Shown: positions 8,049-16,894, counted from the first letter of the stretch. The stretch: 64,000 nt of DNA from Kribbella soli (GCF_004331345.1 NZ_SJJZ01000002.1:744001-808000); one strand, 5' to 3'. A program made the numbers and translations. Notes: generated by a model not told the origin, from the letters alone.

Positions 8049-9212
8049 ATGTCCGCAGGCTCCACGGAGTCCCCCGACGGCCTGTTGCCGCCGGCCGGCC
8101 CGACGCCTGCACCCTCCACGCTGCCGCGTGGGGTTGTCGTCCTCCTCGGGACCGGGGCCGCCGTGCTGACGGCCGCCGGCGTGCGCAGCTTCTCGGACAT
8201 CGTCGGACCCGTCTTCCTCGCGCTCACGCTGACGATCGCGGTGAGTCCGCTGCGCCGGCTACTGGTCAGGAAGGGAGTCAGGGGCTGGGTTGCGTCGCTG
8301 ATCGCACTCGTGGTCGTGAACGCCTTCCTGCTGGGAGTGGCAGCCGCGTTGGCCTTCTCGGTCGCCAGGCTGGGGACGCTCCTACCGACGTACCAGGACA
8401 AGTTCACCGACCTGGTCGACGATGTCCGTGGCTGGCTCGCAGGCCGCGGCGTGGGCGCCGACGAGCTCCAGGCCGCCCTGCAGAAGCTCGACCTCGGGAA
8501 GTTCCTCGATGTCCTGCAGGGCTGGCTGTCCGGACTCCTCGGGGTCGTCTCGAACCTGGGCTTCGTCATCGTCCTGCTGTTCTTCATGGGCCTCGACGCG
8601 AGCGCCTTCTCGGACCGGCTGCGGGAGGCGGCGCGCATCAGGCCGGACATCAGCTTCGCCCTGACCGACTTCGCCCGCGGTACGACGCGCTACCTGGTTG
8701 TCTCCACCGTCTTCGGACTGGTCGTCGCGATCTTCGACGTCGGCGTCCTCTATCTGCTGGACATCCCGCTGCCCTGGCTGTGGGGCCTGCTCGCGTTCAT
8801 CACCAACTACATCCCGAACGTCGGCTTCTTCATCGGGGTCCTCCCGCCCGCGCTGCTCGGACTGCTCGACCAGGGCTGGGCGACCCTGCTGTGGGTGATC
8901 ATCGCCTACAGCGTCATCAACTTCATCATCCAGTCGATCATCCAGCCGAAAGTCGTCGGCGAGGCGGTCGGGCTGACGACGACCCTCACGTTCCTGTCCC
9001 TGGTCTTCTGGGCCTGGATCCTCGGCCCGCTGGGCGCCGTACTGGCCATCCCGCTCTCGCTCCTGGTCAAGGCCCTGCTCCTGGACGCCGACCCCTCCAC
9101 CCGCTGGCTCAACGGCCTCGTCTCCGGCGATCAACTCCCGGAAGACGCTCCGGCCGTGGAACCGGCAGAAGTCCCTGCTGCCGACGCGGTCGCAGCCGAG
9201 CAAGTCAGATAG
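8049..9212 (+). CDS. AI-2E family (PerM-type) transporter
   Basis: A 387-residue membrane protein with about eight helices and the family's C-terminal signature GLTTTLTFLSLVFWAWILGP followed by LGAVLAIPLS. The family includes the E. coli AI-2 exporter TqsA and Na+/H+ antiporters, so the substrate cannot be read from sequence. The soluble stretch at about residues 115-165 (KFTDLVDDVRGWL) is the family's usual extracytoplasmic loop. ATG 8049 is preferred over 8022 because GGAGAGGGAGG precedes it. A divergent promoter with two 17-bp operator-like sites lies upstream. Confidence 0.88.
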   Translation: MSAGSTESPDGLLPPAGPTPAPSTLPRGVVVLLGTGAAVLTAAGVRSFSDIVGPVFLALTLTIAVSPLRRLLVRKGVRGWVASLIALVVVNAFLLGVAAALAFSVARLGTLLPTYQDKFTDLVDDVRGWLAGRGVGADELQAALQKLDLGKFLDVLQGWLSGLLGVVSNLGFVIVLLFFMGLDASAFSDRLREAARIRPDISFALTDFARGTTRYLVVSTVFGLVVAIFDVGVLYLLDIPLPWLWGLLAFITNYIPNVGFFIGVLPPALLGLLDQGWATLLWVIIAYSVINFIIQSIIQPKVVGEAVGLTTTLTFLSLVFWAWILGPLGAVLAIPLSLLVKALLLDADPSTRWLNGLVSGDQLPEDAPAVEPAEVPAADAVAAEQVR

Positions 9213-9222
9213 GGGGATCGCC

Positions 9223-9840
9223 ATGTGGCGCTCAGTGTTGCTGCACGAGTTCCCGGACCACGACGTCCGGTCCCTGCAGGGCCTACCCGGCACCTGGTCG
9301 TCGGAATCGCTCGCACTGGGTTCGTCCGGGGACACCATGCTGATCGCACCGGGCCGCAGTCTCCGCTACGTCCTCGACACACCGCTCGTCGATGTCATCG
9401 GGGTCAGCTGCCAGTTGCGGTTCAAGCACCCTGGTCGAGCCGTCACTTCGTCTGTGCGGATCCTTCGCCTCGGAGACGAGTTCGACCTGAGTCTCGAGCC
9501 GTTGACCACCTTCCAGGCCCTGGTCCGGATCCGGCTGCACGGCGCCTGGCACGACATCGGCCAGCTACCGAGTCCCAGTACGCGCTTCGCGGAACTGAGA
9601 TTCGACTGGCACACCAGTGGCAAGACCTACCTGCGGGTGGACGGGCGACTCGTCGGCTACCACGATGCGCTGAGTCGAGGCGCCCGGCTCACCATCTCCG
9701 ACATCGCCTTCGGCTCTCCGGAGTCCCTCCCCACCTCGCCCGACCCGCTCTACCAGCTGGGCGACTTCTTCGTCCGCACCCTCAGCCGCCGAACGCGCTG
9801 GCCGCGGCGGCACCCGGCAGCCGTGCGCCGACGTCCGTAG
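9223..9840 (+). CDS. Hypothetical protein, probable beta-sandwich
   Basis: A 205-residue soluble protein, 10 bp after the permease and preceded by AGGGGG. Alternating hydrophobic and polar residues, with features such as LRFDWHTSGKTYLRVDGRLVGYH, look like a concanavalin/LamG-type beta-sandwich that could bind sugar. No signal peptide or cysteine pairs are evident. The C-terminus is strongly basic (RRTRWPRRHP). I do not recognise a characterised family. Coupling to the permease suggests a linked role. Confidence 0.6.
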   Translation: MWRSVLLHEFPDHDVRSLQGLPGTWSSESLALGSSGDTMLIAPGRSLRYVLDTPLVDVIGVSCQLRFKHPGRAVTSSVRILRLGDEFDLSLEPLTTFQALVRIRLHGAWHDIGQLPSPSTRFAELRFDWHTSGKTYLRVDGRLVGYHDALSRGARLTISDIAFGSPESLPTSPDPLYQLGDFFVRTLSRRTRWPRRHPAAVRRRP

Positions 9841-9855
9841 ACGGCCGTCCCGGAG

Positions 9856-10269
9856 TCAGGTACGGCGTTCTGCTCGGGCCTGCGTGACAGCCCAGATGAC
9901 CCACACGCTGAGCGCGATCACCACGAGCGACCACGCCGGCTGGTAAGGAATGAAGAAGAAGTAGTCGAGCGCGATCAGTCCGGCGAGGACGATCGCGACC
10001 ACTCCGGCCCAGGCCTTGTTCATGAACAGGCCGATCCCGACGGCCACGACCGCGAAACCCAGCACCAGATGGATCCATCCCCACGCGACGGTGTCCAGAT
10101 CGAACGCGTAACGCCGGGAAACGACCAGGTAGTCGTCATCGAGGATCGCGGCCAGCCCGGCGACCATCGAGAAGGCACCGATCATGACCAACATGCTCGC
10201 GGCGAAGGCGATCCCGCCCACCGCCCCACTCGACACATCCTGCCGTTCGTCCATATCGCCGTACGTCAT
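9856..10269 (-). CDS. DUF7144-like four-helix membrane protein, copy 2
   Basis: A 137-residue paralogue of the gene at 6836-7246. It shares GAFSMVAGLAAILDDDYLVV, AFDLDTVAWGWIHLVLG, NKAWAGVVAIVLA and FFFIPYQPAWSLVVIALSVW. The ATG at 10269 has a GGGAGG site. It ends convergently with the beta-sandwich gene (15 bp gap) and is divergent from a SulP transporter. One operator-like site lies in that gap. Function unknown. Confidence 0.75.
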   Translation of the reverse strand: MTYGDMDERQDVSSGAVGGIAFAASMLVMIGAFSMVAGLAAILDDDYLVVSRRYAFDLDTVAWGWIHLVLGFAVVAVGIGLFMNKAWAGVVAIVLAGLIALDYFFFIPYQPAWSLVVIALSVWVIWAVTQARAERRT

Positions 10270-10326
10270 CGCGCACCGCCTCCCTCATCGTCCCCCACAC
10301 GATGCCCGGGGATCCCTGCCACCACA

Positions 10327-10343
10327 TCGTCCGGCCGGGGTGA
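10327..10343. promoter_or_regulatory. TCAYCC-N5-GGRTGA site 4
   Basis: TCGTCCGGCCGGGGTGA matches 11 of 12 positions and is shared by divergent DUF7144 copy 2 and SulP 1. A poorer resemblance lies about 39 bp to its left (near 10288-10305). Confidence 0.45.
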
Positions 10344-10404
10344 GATACCGGCGCCGGTTCGCACCTAGGCTCCCAACCACTACCGGGTGAGGAGACGCTC
10401 GATC

Positions 10405-12087
10405 ATGGGAATCCTGCGGTCGGTTCGGCCGGAGAGGCGGAGTCTGCGGGCCGACGTGGTCGCGGGGCTGCCGGGGGCGATCAGCAGCGTTCCCAACGGG
10501 ATGGCGTCCGCGGCTCTCATCGGGGTGAACCCGATCCACGGGCTGTACGCGAGCTTCGCCGGTCCGGTCGCCGGCGGGCTGGCGACGAGCAGCCAGCTGA
10601 TGGTGGTCACGACGACCACGGCCGGGGCTCTCGCCGCCGGATCGGCCCTGGAGGGTGTCGACGCAGCAGACCGGCCGCAAGCCCTTCTGCTGTTGACGAT
10701 CATCGCCGGCGTGGTGATGATCCTGGCGGGCGTCGCACGGCTGGGACGCTACACCCGTTTCGTCTCGCACTCGGTCATGACCGGCTTCCTCACCGGGATC
10801 TCGGTCAACATCGTCCTCAGCCAGCTACCTGGATTGACCGGTGCCGACGCGACCGGGGAACTCGCCCTCACCAAGGCGGTGGACGTTGTCTTCCATCCCA
10901 CGCGGATCGACGTCGCCTCACTGCTCGCGGGGGTCGGCGCGCTCGGTATCCTCATCGGCCTGTCCCGGACCCGGCTGGCGGCGGTGAGTGCCTTGATTGC
11001 GTTGGTCGTGCCAACGGTTGGCCTGGCCGTCGCCGGCGCCGGCACCGTGACCCGCGTCAAGGACACCGGGGAGATTCCTCGCGGCGTTCCGACGCCGCAA
11101 CTGCCGGACCTCAGCCAACTGTCGTTCCCGTTGGTCACCGGGGCACTGGCAGTCGCCGCGATCGTCCTGGTCCAGGGCAGCGGCGTCGCCGAAGCCGCAC
11201 CGAACCGCGACGGGACCGCTTCGAACGCGAACCGGGACTTCGTTGCCCAGGGCATCGGAAACCTCGCGGCCGGCTTCTTCCGCGGTCAACCGGTGGGCGG
11301 CTCGGTCGGCCAGACCGCCCTGAACCAGACGGTCGGCGGCCGCACGCGGTGGGCAGCGATCCTGTCGGGTCTGTGGATGATCGCGATCCTGGTGGCCTGC
11401 GCCGGCGTGATCGGGCTCGTCGCCCTGCCGACGCTGGCCGCCATCCTCGTGTACGCGGCCGTCAAGTCGCTGAAGCCGGGTGAGCTGGCAACGATCCTGC
11501 GCACCGGCCCGACTTCTCAGATCGCGGTCGTCACGACCTTCTGCGCGACCTTGTTCCTGCCGGTCTCGGCCGCGGTCGGCATCGGGGTGTCGCTCTCCTT
11601 GCTACTGCAGCTCAACCAGGAGGCCATGGACCTCAAAATCGTCCAGTTGACGCCGATCAACGGCGGCCGGTGGACCGAACAACCGGCCCCGGCGAGTCTG
11701 CCCAGTCACCAGGCGACCGTCCTCGATGTCTACGGGAGCTTGCTGTACGCCGGCTCGCGCACACTGCGGGTCAAGCTGCCCGACCCGGCCGGCACCGAGG
11801 CGCCAACCGTCGTACTGCGGCTGCGCGGCCGAACCGCCGTGGGTGCGACGTTCGTCAAGATCGTGGACGACTACGCCGCCGCCCTGGAGACCGTCGGCGG
11901 ACGGTTGTACCTCAGCGGAGTCGACCCCACACTCGCCGAGCTGCTGCGTCGTACCGACCGGCCGGACGGGTCCGATCCGATCGGTGTCTACGAGGCCACC
12001 GAGCTGGTCGGGGAATCGACCGAGCAGGCGCTCCGGGAGGCCGAGGCCTGGGCAGTCCGGCACCGACCGGAGAGCCCCGGTCAATAG
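10405..12087 (+). CDS. SulP family anion transporter 1
   Basis: A 560-residue protein with the SulP fold. About ten to twelve helices span residues 15-420 (NPIHGLYASFAGPVAGG; GSVGQTALNQTVGG). A divergent STAS-like C-terminal region follows at about 435-545. SulP members carry sulfate, bicarbonate, dicarboxylates or other anions; sequence alone does not decide which. The ATG at 10405 is favoured by TGAGGAG 10 bases upstream over the GTG at 10387. The end overlaps the stop of convergent DUF6069 by 7 bp. Confidence 0.87.
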   Translation: MGILRSVRPERRSLRADVVAGLPGAISSVPNGMASAALIGVNPIHGLYASFAGPVAGGLATSSQLMVVTTTTAGALAAGSALEGVDAADRPQALLLLTIIAGVVMILAGVARLGRYTRFVSHSVMTGFLTGISVNIVLSQLPGLTGADATGELALTKAVDVVFHPTRIDVASLLAGVGALGILIGLSRTRLAAVSALIALVVPTVGLAVAGAGTVTRVKDTGEIPRGVPTPQLPDLSQLSFPLVTGALAVAAIVLVQGSGVAEAAPNRDGTASNANRDFVAQGIGNLAAGFFRGQPVGGSVGQTALNQTVGGRTRWAAILSGLWMIAILVACAGVIGLVALPTLAAILVYAAVKSLKPGELATILRTGPTSQIAVVTTFCATLFLPVSAAVGIGVSLSLLLQLNQEAMDLKIVQLTPINGGRWTEQPAPASLPSHQATVLDVYGSLLYAGSRTLRVKLPDPAGTEAPTVVLRLRGRTAVGATFVKIVDDYAAALETVGGRLYLSGVDPTLAELLRRTDRPDGSDPIGVYEATELVGESTEQALREAEAWAVRHRPESPGQ

Positions 12088-12560
12088 CGGGTCTGCGGGT
12101 CACCCGGACTGGTACGGCGATTCCGCATCGCCGACCGCGCTGCTCCGCTCACCAACGTGCCGATGGCGATCCCGACAAGGAGGTTGATCAACGCGGTTGC
12201 AACCTTCGATGACGTCGAGCCGTTGGCGACGAACGGGGCGAGTGCCGCCGCGAGCGTGGCCAGCGCCATGATCCAGCCGAAGAACTGCAAGGGCCGTGGC
12301 GTGGAGATCACCAACAGGTGCATGAGACCAGTGGCCACCAGCGCGGCGAGAGCACACCACAGCGCGTACTTCGGGGTGTCCGCGTCCCCCCAGGTGCCCT
12401 CGCCCTTGGGTGCGAGAACGGGTACGTCGAAGACACCGCGGGCGAGCAGGATGCCGACCAGCGCGATCAAGGCGGCAACGACGGCCGTGGCCGCGCCTCC
12501 GGCCCACAACCGACCGCCGTCCACCGCGTGCGCGCCACCTTGCGTGGGTTGAGCTGTCAT
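12081..12560 (-). CDS. DUF6069-like membrane protein
   Basis: A 159-residue protein with four helices (about residues 20-42, 65-88, 92-112 and 120-142). The ALAPFVANGSTSSKVATALINLLVGIAI pattern is typical of the DUF6069 membrane family of unknown function. Its ATG overlaps the PAP2 stop as ATGA, so it is the last gene of a four-gene lipid-related operon (kinase, amphi-Trp, PAP2, DUF6069). Confidence 0.72.
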   Translation of the reverse strand: MTAQPTQGGAHAVDGGRLWAGGAATAVVAALIALVGILLARGVFDVPVLAPKGEGTWGDADTPKYALWCALAALVATGLMHLLVISTPRPLQFFGWIMALATLAAALAPFVANGSTSSKVATALINLLVGIAIGTLVSGAARSAMRNRRTSPGDPQTRY

Positions 12561-13123
12561 GACGTCTGCTCCTTGTCATCCAACTGAAGGGCCAGCCGGC
12601 CGGCCAATCGCCCGAACAGCGCTCCGACCGTCGCGCCGACCAGGACGTCGCTCGGGTAGTGCACGCCCGTATAGACCCGGGAGAAGGCAATGACCGACGC
12701 TGCGACCCGCAGCGTCGGGCGGAGCACGGGCAGGACGTCTCCGACGGCAATCGCGAAGGCCGCCGCGGACGCTGAGTGCCCGGACGGAAACGACCCCGAG
12801 GAGGGCATCCGTACCCACCGCTGCACGGGTACACCGAGGCCGTAGCGGTCGGGTCGACGGCGTACCCCTGACGCCTTCTTCATCGGCTGGTTCACCACCA
12901 GGGACGCGGCCCCGATCGCCGCGAGCCCCGCGAACGCAGCCCGCCGGCCCCGTGGTCCGCCGACCAGCGTCAGCGCACCGGCCACCAGGAACCACGGCTT
13001 GGAGAAGTCGGCGAAGTCGGACACCTGCCGCAGCGGCTCGTCGAGAACCGGCGTGGACAGACGCGCCACCGACCGGTAGAGCGCACGGTCGTAACGAGCG
13101 AGACGATGCGGCGAGGTGGTCAC
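12557..13123 (-). CDS. PAP2-family phosphatase
   Basis: A 188-residue membrane protein with the type-2 phosphatidic acid phosphatase motifs: KKASGVRRRP (KxxxxxxRP) at about residues 81-90, PSGHSAS near 114-120, and SRVYTGVHYPSDVL (SRxxxxxHxxxD) near 148-161. All catalytic residues are present. Likely reaction: dephosphorylation of phosphatidate, undecaprenyl pyrophosphate or a similar lipid phosphate. It sits downstream of a diacylglycerol/lipid kinase-like gene, implying opposing lipid phosphorylation activities in one operon. The GTG start has only a weak ribosome binding site. Confidence 0.9.
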   Translation of the reverse strand: MTTSPHRLARYDRALYRSVARLSTPVLDEPLRQVSDFADFSKPWFLVAGALTLVGGPRGRRAAFAGLAAIGAASLVVNQPMKKASGVRRRPDRYGLGVPVQRWVRMPSSGSFPSGHSASAAAFAIAVGDVLPVLRPTLRVAASVIAFSRVYTGVHYPSDVLVGATVGALFGRLAGRLALQLDDKEQTS

Positions 13124-13136
13124 GCGCGGGGTTCCG

Positions 13137-13355
13137 TCACCACGTGAGCTCGATCTCGAGCTCGCTCCCGTCGTCTCCGAGCTCGAACTCGAGCTTGAGA
13201 TGCACCTCGTCAGGCACGTGCACCTTGACCCGCAGACCGCCGCGGTCGAACTCGACGTCGTTCTCCTTGGCGAGCATGTCCGCGAGACTGTGCAAGCGGG
13301 ACGCAGCGGCCTCTCGGCTCATTGACTCTTTCTCTTTGATCTCGATCAAATCCAT
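13137..13355 (-). CDS. Amphi-Trp domain small protein
   Basis: A 72-residue protein matching the amphi-Trp family: an N-terminal IEIKEKESMSREAAASRLHSLAD helix region, a glycine turn, amphipathic beta-strands and the terminal ELEIELTW carrying the conserved Trp. Function is unknown; the family is often next to stress and lipid genes. Its ATG shares one base with the upstream TAA (TAATG), so translation is probably coupled to the lipid kinase. Confidence 0.8.
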   Translation of the reverse strand: MDLIEIKEKESMSREAAASRLHSLADMLAKENDVEFDRGGLRVKVHVPDEVHLKLEFELGDDGSELEIELTW

Positions 13356-14728
13356 TACGGCCTCCCAGCGGTTGAACCTGCTGATTCCCGGTCCCGGCCG
13401 AGGACGATGCGCACCAGCTCGGCCAGTCCGTCACGGATGCCCTCGGGAACGGTCGCTGACGGCGACGAGCCCGGGTGCTGGTGCGCGATCCGCACCCGGA
13501 GAACTCCGGGCCGGATCTCGAACCGCAGCGGCGCGTCGAGGACGAGCGCCTCCCCGTCGACGCCGGCCGGCAGCGGCCGATCGGCCTCGACCTCGAAGGT
13601 CGGAGCGGTCCACTCGCGCCACGGACGCTGAAGGCGGTGTTGATCGGCGTCCGCGGGTGCGCCCAGGACGGTGATACCGAGCAGGCCGTCGTCGATGCGC
13701 GGACGGGTGCCGGACCCGACCGCACGACCGAGCCGGTAGCGGTTGTTGGAGACGAGTACGGCGGCGCCCCCGCGATGATCGTGCCCCTCCGGGCCTGTCC
13801 AGCGCATGTCGAGATCGCTGCCGGTCTCGCCCAGCGCGTCGGGCACGGTGTCGAGGATGGTCCTGATCTTGGCAGCGCGATAACCGGTGCGCTGGACGGC
13901 TTCGGCGTACAGGCCGAGCGACACGTTGTTGACGAACACGCGGCCGTTGACCTCGGCCAGGTCCACCAATCGCTCGCCGCCGTCGACGAAGGCGTCCAGA
14001 GCACCGACCACGTCGTCACGGTCGACCCCGAGATCGAGCGCGAAGTGGTTGCGTGTGCCGGCCGGAATACAGGCATACGGCAGCGAGAGCTCAGCGGCGA
14101 TCGCGGCTACGATCGCCTGCGAGCCGTCCCCGCCTGCCATCGCGAGCCCGTCGGCGCCGCGCGCGACCGCTCCGCGAACGAGGGTTTCGAGATCGTCACC
14201 AAGCTTCAGCTCGACCGGCTCGATCCCGCGATCGCGTGCCTCCTTGGCGACGGCGAAACGTTCTGCCTTTCCGCCGCCGGACTTCGGGTTGTAGAACAGC
14301 ACCGGATGCTGCGGTGCCGTCGCACGCGGCAGATCCACATGGGCGGTAAAGCTGGCGCGTGTCGCGGCCAGAGTGACCAGAAGCCCCACCAGGACCAGAA
14401 GATCCACGCCGAACTTCCCACCCACGACGATGAAGATCACCGCACCGAGAAGCGCCAGACCGGCCACGTACAGCCCGGCCAGACGCGCGAACCCTCGTCG
14501 CAACACGCCGTACCAGGCCGCGCAGGCAGCGATCACCACACAGGTCAACACACCGAGCCCACGCGGAAACTGGCTCACAGAGACCACCACGCCGAGCACG
14601 AGCGTCGCCGTCCCCACCAGCAGCGCCACAACTGCCGCAACCCGCCGCCTCATGGAACCCGCCCCACCTGCTGCATGGCCCACCCTCAGACTGTCCGCTT
14701 CGGCGTCGTGACCCGACGCCAACGCCAT
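13355..14728 (-). CDS. Diacylglycerol/lipid kinase family protein with N-terminal membrane helices
   Basis: A 457-residue protein. Four hydrophobic helices (residues about 28-125) precede a DAGK catalytic domain (about 140-440) with NPKSGGGK at 147-154, the nucleotide-binding GGDGS at 199-203 and AGTRNHFALDLG. It probably phosphorylates a lipid such as diacylglycerol, ceramide-like lipid or undecaprenol. The membrane anchor is a less common architecture than the usual ~300-residue soluble enzyme. The ATG at 14728 has a GGAGG site. A 17-mer operator-like site lies 27 bp upstream in the gap shared with the antiporter. Confidence 0.88.
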   Translation of the reverse strand: MALASGHDAEADSLRVGHAAGGAGSMRRRVAAVVALLVGTATLVLGVVVSVSQFPRGLGVLTCVVIAACAAWYGVLRRGFARLAGLYVAGLALLGAVIFIVVGGKFGVDLLVLVGLLVTLAATRASFTAHVDLPRATAPQHPVLFYNPKSGGGKAERFAVAKEARDRGIEPVELKLGDDLETLVRGAVARGADGLAMAGGDGSQAIVAAIAAELSLPYACIPAGTRNHFALDLGVDRDDVVGALDAFVDGGERLVDLAEVNGRVFVNNVSLGLYAEAVQRTGYRAAKIRTILDTVPDALGETGSDLDMRWTGPEGHDHRGGAAVLVSNNRYRLGRAVGSGTRPRIDDGLLGITVLGAPADADQHRLQRPWREWTAPTFEVEADRPLPAGVDGEALVLDAPLRFEIRPGVLRVRIAHQHPGSSPSATVPEGIRDGLAELVRIVLGRDRESAGSTAGRP

Positions 14729-14754
14729 CCTGTCCGTCCTCCCCCGTCACCACA

Positions 14755-14771
14755 TCCCACAGCCGGGATGA
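14755..14771. promoter_or_regulatory. TCAYCC-N5-GGRTGA site 5 (weaker)
   Basis: TCCCACAGCCGGGATGA matches 10 of 12 positions (one half-site perfect). It lies between the divergent lipid-kinase operon and the antiporter. Other partial half-sites (GGATGA at 14809, TCACCC at 14820) occur nearby. Confidence 0.35.
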
Positions 14772-14875
14772 TCTGCTCCTCCCGCACCAGGTGGAAACCC
14801 TCTCGGGTGGATGAGGCGCTCACCCGCGCGGACTGTCACGGTGCAGGCAGCCGGATTCACGACGGAGGCGGGCCA

Positions 14876-16183
14876 GTGACAGAGGCTACGTTCGCAGTGC
14901 TCGCGCTGCTGGTCCTGGCATGGGCGGTGACCTCGGACCTCCTGGCCCGGGCGAACATCACCGGTCCACTGGTCTTCACCATCGCCGGCTTCGTGCTGGG
15001 CAACCCGGACTGGGGACCGCTCCAGGTGCACGTCGAAGCCCCATCGGTCCATGTTCTCGCCGAGCTGACCCTCGCGATGCTGTTGTTCTCGGACGCCTCC
15101 AGAGTCAACCTCTCCACGCTGAGACGGGACATCAACCTGCCCGTGCGGCTGCTGGGCATCGGACTTCCGCTCTCGGTGATCGTCGGCTCACTCCTGGCGG
15201 CCTGGCTCTTCGACGACTTCACCTGGGCGCTCGCGGGCTTCGTCGGCGCCACGCTGGCTCCTACCGACGCCGCTCTCAGCGCACAGGTCGTCAATGACGA
15301 ACGGATACCCATGCGGTTGCGTCGCGCACTGAACGTGGAGAGTGGACTCAACGACGGCATCGTCACACCGATCGTCACCTTCACGCTCGCCGTTGCCGCG
15401 GGACAACTCGGGGTGGCGCACGAGGGCGACACCTCCACCAAGGGCGGCGGCGCGTTGCTCGAGCTCGCGGTCGGCCTCGGCGTCGGCCTGCTGATCGGGC
15501 TCGGAAGCGGCAAGCTCCTGACCTATGGTTCCCGCCACGACTGGATCAGCACGGGCGCGGGACGGCTCGGCACGTTCGCCGCCGCGCTCAGCAGCTTCGC
15601 CCTGGCGGTCGCCTTCAGCGGCAACGGCTTCATCGCGGCGTTCGTGGCCGGCATCGCCTTCCGGGCGGGACTCGACGAGGACGTCGTCGACGCGGACACC
15701 GTCATCGAGCTGCCGGAACTCGTCGGCGAGATCCTGGCGTTCGCGGTCTGGTTCCTGTTCGGCGCCGCGCTGGTGCCGTTCTTCGTGCACAACTTCGACC
15801 TGCCGCTCCTCGCGTACGCCGTACTGAGCCTGACTGTGGTCCGCATCGTTCCGGTCGCCCTGGCCCTGCTCGGGAAGGGATTGGACAGCCGCACCGTCAT
15901 CTTCGTGGGATGGTTCGGCCCCCGCGGTCTCGCATCGGTGGTGTTCGCGTTGCTGGCGATCGAAGAGCTCGGCGAGAGCGCGTTGGTCGAACGCGCCGTC
16001 GCCGCCGTGGCTCTCACCGTGCTGCTGAGCGTCGTGCTGCACGGGATCTCGGCCGGCCCGCTCGGACGTCGTTACGTCAGACTCGAGCAAGCAGAGGACG
16101 GTCCGGGTCCCGGCCCTCGCGCACGACGCTCCCCGCATCAGCACCTCGGTGCCACAGTGCCCCGCCGAAGCGACCAGCCCTGA
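14876..16183 (+). CDS. CPA1-type Na+/H+ (cation:proton) antiporter
   Basis: A 435-residue membrane protein with about twelve helices. The family's ion-binding motifs are present: TLAPTDAAL (residues 127-135) and LNVESGLNDGIVTPI with the Asn-Asp pair at 159-160. It probably exchanges Na+ or K+ for H+ at the cytoplasmic membrane for pH and salt homeostasis. The GTG at 14876 follows GGAGGCGGG. The open frame continues far upstream, but that part is antisense to the lipid kinase and is not coding. The C-terminal 35 residues are a polar tail. It ends convergently with DUF7144 copy 3. Confidence 0.9.
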   Translation: MTEATFAVLALLVLAWAVTSDLLARANITGPLVFTIAGFVLGNPDWGPLQVHVEAPSVHVLAELTLAMLLFSDASRVNLSTLRRDINLPVRLLGIGLPLSVIVGSLLAAWLFDDFTWALAGFVGATLAPTDAALSAQVVNDERIPMRLRRALNVESGLNDGIVTPIVTFTLAVAAGQLGVAHEGDTSTKGGGALLELAVGLGVGLLIGLGSGKLLTYGSRHDWISTGAGRLGTFAAALSSFALAVAFSGNGFIAAFVAGIAFRAGLDEDVVDADTVIELPELVGEILAFAVWFLFGAALVPFFVHNFDLPLLAYAVLSLTVVRIVPVALALLGKGLDSRTVIFVGWFGPRGLASVVFALLAIEELGESALVERAVAAVALTVLLSVVLHGISAGPLGRRYVRLEQAEDGPGPGPRARRSPHQHLGATVPRRSDQP

Positions 16184-16203
16184 TCTCCCTCAGAGGGGAG
16201 GTC
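16182..16203. terminator. Possible bidirectional hairpin
   Basis: An 8-bp stem (16182-16189 with 16196-16203, one G-T pair) bridges the ends of the convergent antiporter and DUF7144 copy 3 genes. No T-run follows. Confidence 0.35.
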
Positions 16204-16669
16204 TACGCTGCTCGGCGGCCGAGAGTTCGGCTTCCTCGTCTTTGCTCCATGGCGTTTGGTCCGCCCCTCCGAGCTTGTCGCGTACGTCGTGCCACCGGGC
16301 GGTCAGCGCGAACAGCACAATGGTGTCCAGCGCGATCATCAGCAACGACCAGACAGGGTAGGCGCCGAGCCAGAGGACCTGCACCACAGCGTGCAGGCAG
16401 ACGAGCAGGATCGCCGTGATCCTGGCCCACGTCTGCGCCACCAACAGGCCGCCACCGACAGCCATCAGCAACAACCCGAAGATCAGCAGGAACCATCCCC
16501 AGCCGGTCACGTCCACGAGGACGAGCTTGGTCGGCGTCATCACCAGACGCTCGTCGGAGAACAGCGCGACGAATCCCTCGAAGACGTTCACCAGCCCGAT
16601 CACCATGAGCAGCGCGCCGGCGAACACGACGAAGCCGGTCATGACCACCGCGCCCTTTTTCGCAGCCAT
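16190..16669 (-). CDS. DUF7144-like four-helix membrane protein, copy 3 (divergent)
   Basis: A 159-residue protein with four helices and the same layout as copies 1 and 2 (FVALFSDERLV, VTGWGWFLLIFG, VAQTWARI, GAYPVWSLLMIALDTIVLFAL). It is more diverged and has a 25-residue acidic C-terminal tail. The ATG at 16669 has GAGAGGAG upstream; an in-frame extension to 16756 lacks one. Two perfect 17-bp operator sites lie in the divergent gap with the next gene. Confidence 0.72.
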   Translation of the reverse strand: MAAKKGAVVMTGFVVFAGALLMVIGLVNVFEGFVALFSDERLVMTPTKLVLVDVTGWGWFLLIFGLLLMAVGGGLLVAQTWARITAILLVCLHAVVQVLWLGAYPVWSLLMIALDTIVLFALTARWHDVRDKLGGADQTPWSKDEEAELSAAEQRRPPL

Positions 16670-16757
16670 CTCTGTATCTCCTCTCGATGCGTCGGCCGAC
16701 CGCCGAAATCGGCGGCGGATCGCATCTGGATGCTGACTCCCGCCGCGGCCGTGCACC

Positions 16758-16774
16758 TCACCCCACGCGGATGA
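16758..16774. promoter_or_regulatory. TCAYCC-N5-GGRTGA site 6
   Basis: TCACCCCACGCGGATGA matches all 12 conserved positions, in the divergent gap between DUF7144 copy 3 and the 434-residue membrane protein. Confidence 0.6.
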
Positions 16775-16816
16775 GTCCCGACTACTCGCTGTCGCCGCAG
16801 GTCCCGACCGATCGGT

Positions 16817-16833
16817 TCATCCGTGTGGGGTGA
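16817..16833. promoter_or_regulatory. TCAYCC-N5-GGRTGA site 7
   Basis: TCATCCGTGTGGGGTGA matches all 12 conserved positions. It is 59 bp centre to centre from site 6 and ends 61 bp before the next ATG. Confidence 0.6.
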
Positions 16834-16894
16834 GGTTCCGTTTGCCCGCGACAGAGACGATCGAGCCCTTGGCCGACAGGCGAGGAGGCACGGC

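Noticed and set aside
10288..10305. A second TCAYCC-N5-GGRTGA copy next to site 4
   Set aside because: Only one half resembles the motif and the spacer would need 6 bases.
14798..14836. Further half-sites (GGATGA, TCACCC) between the kinase and antiporter
   Set aside because: Neither forms a full palindrome with correct spacing.
13475..14875. Long upstream extension of the antiporter frame
   Set aside because: It lies antisense to the lipid kinase; a GTG with a ribosome binding site at 14876 matches the family start.
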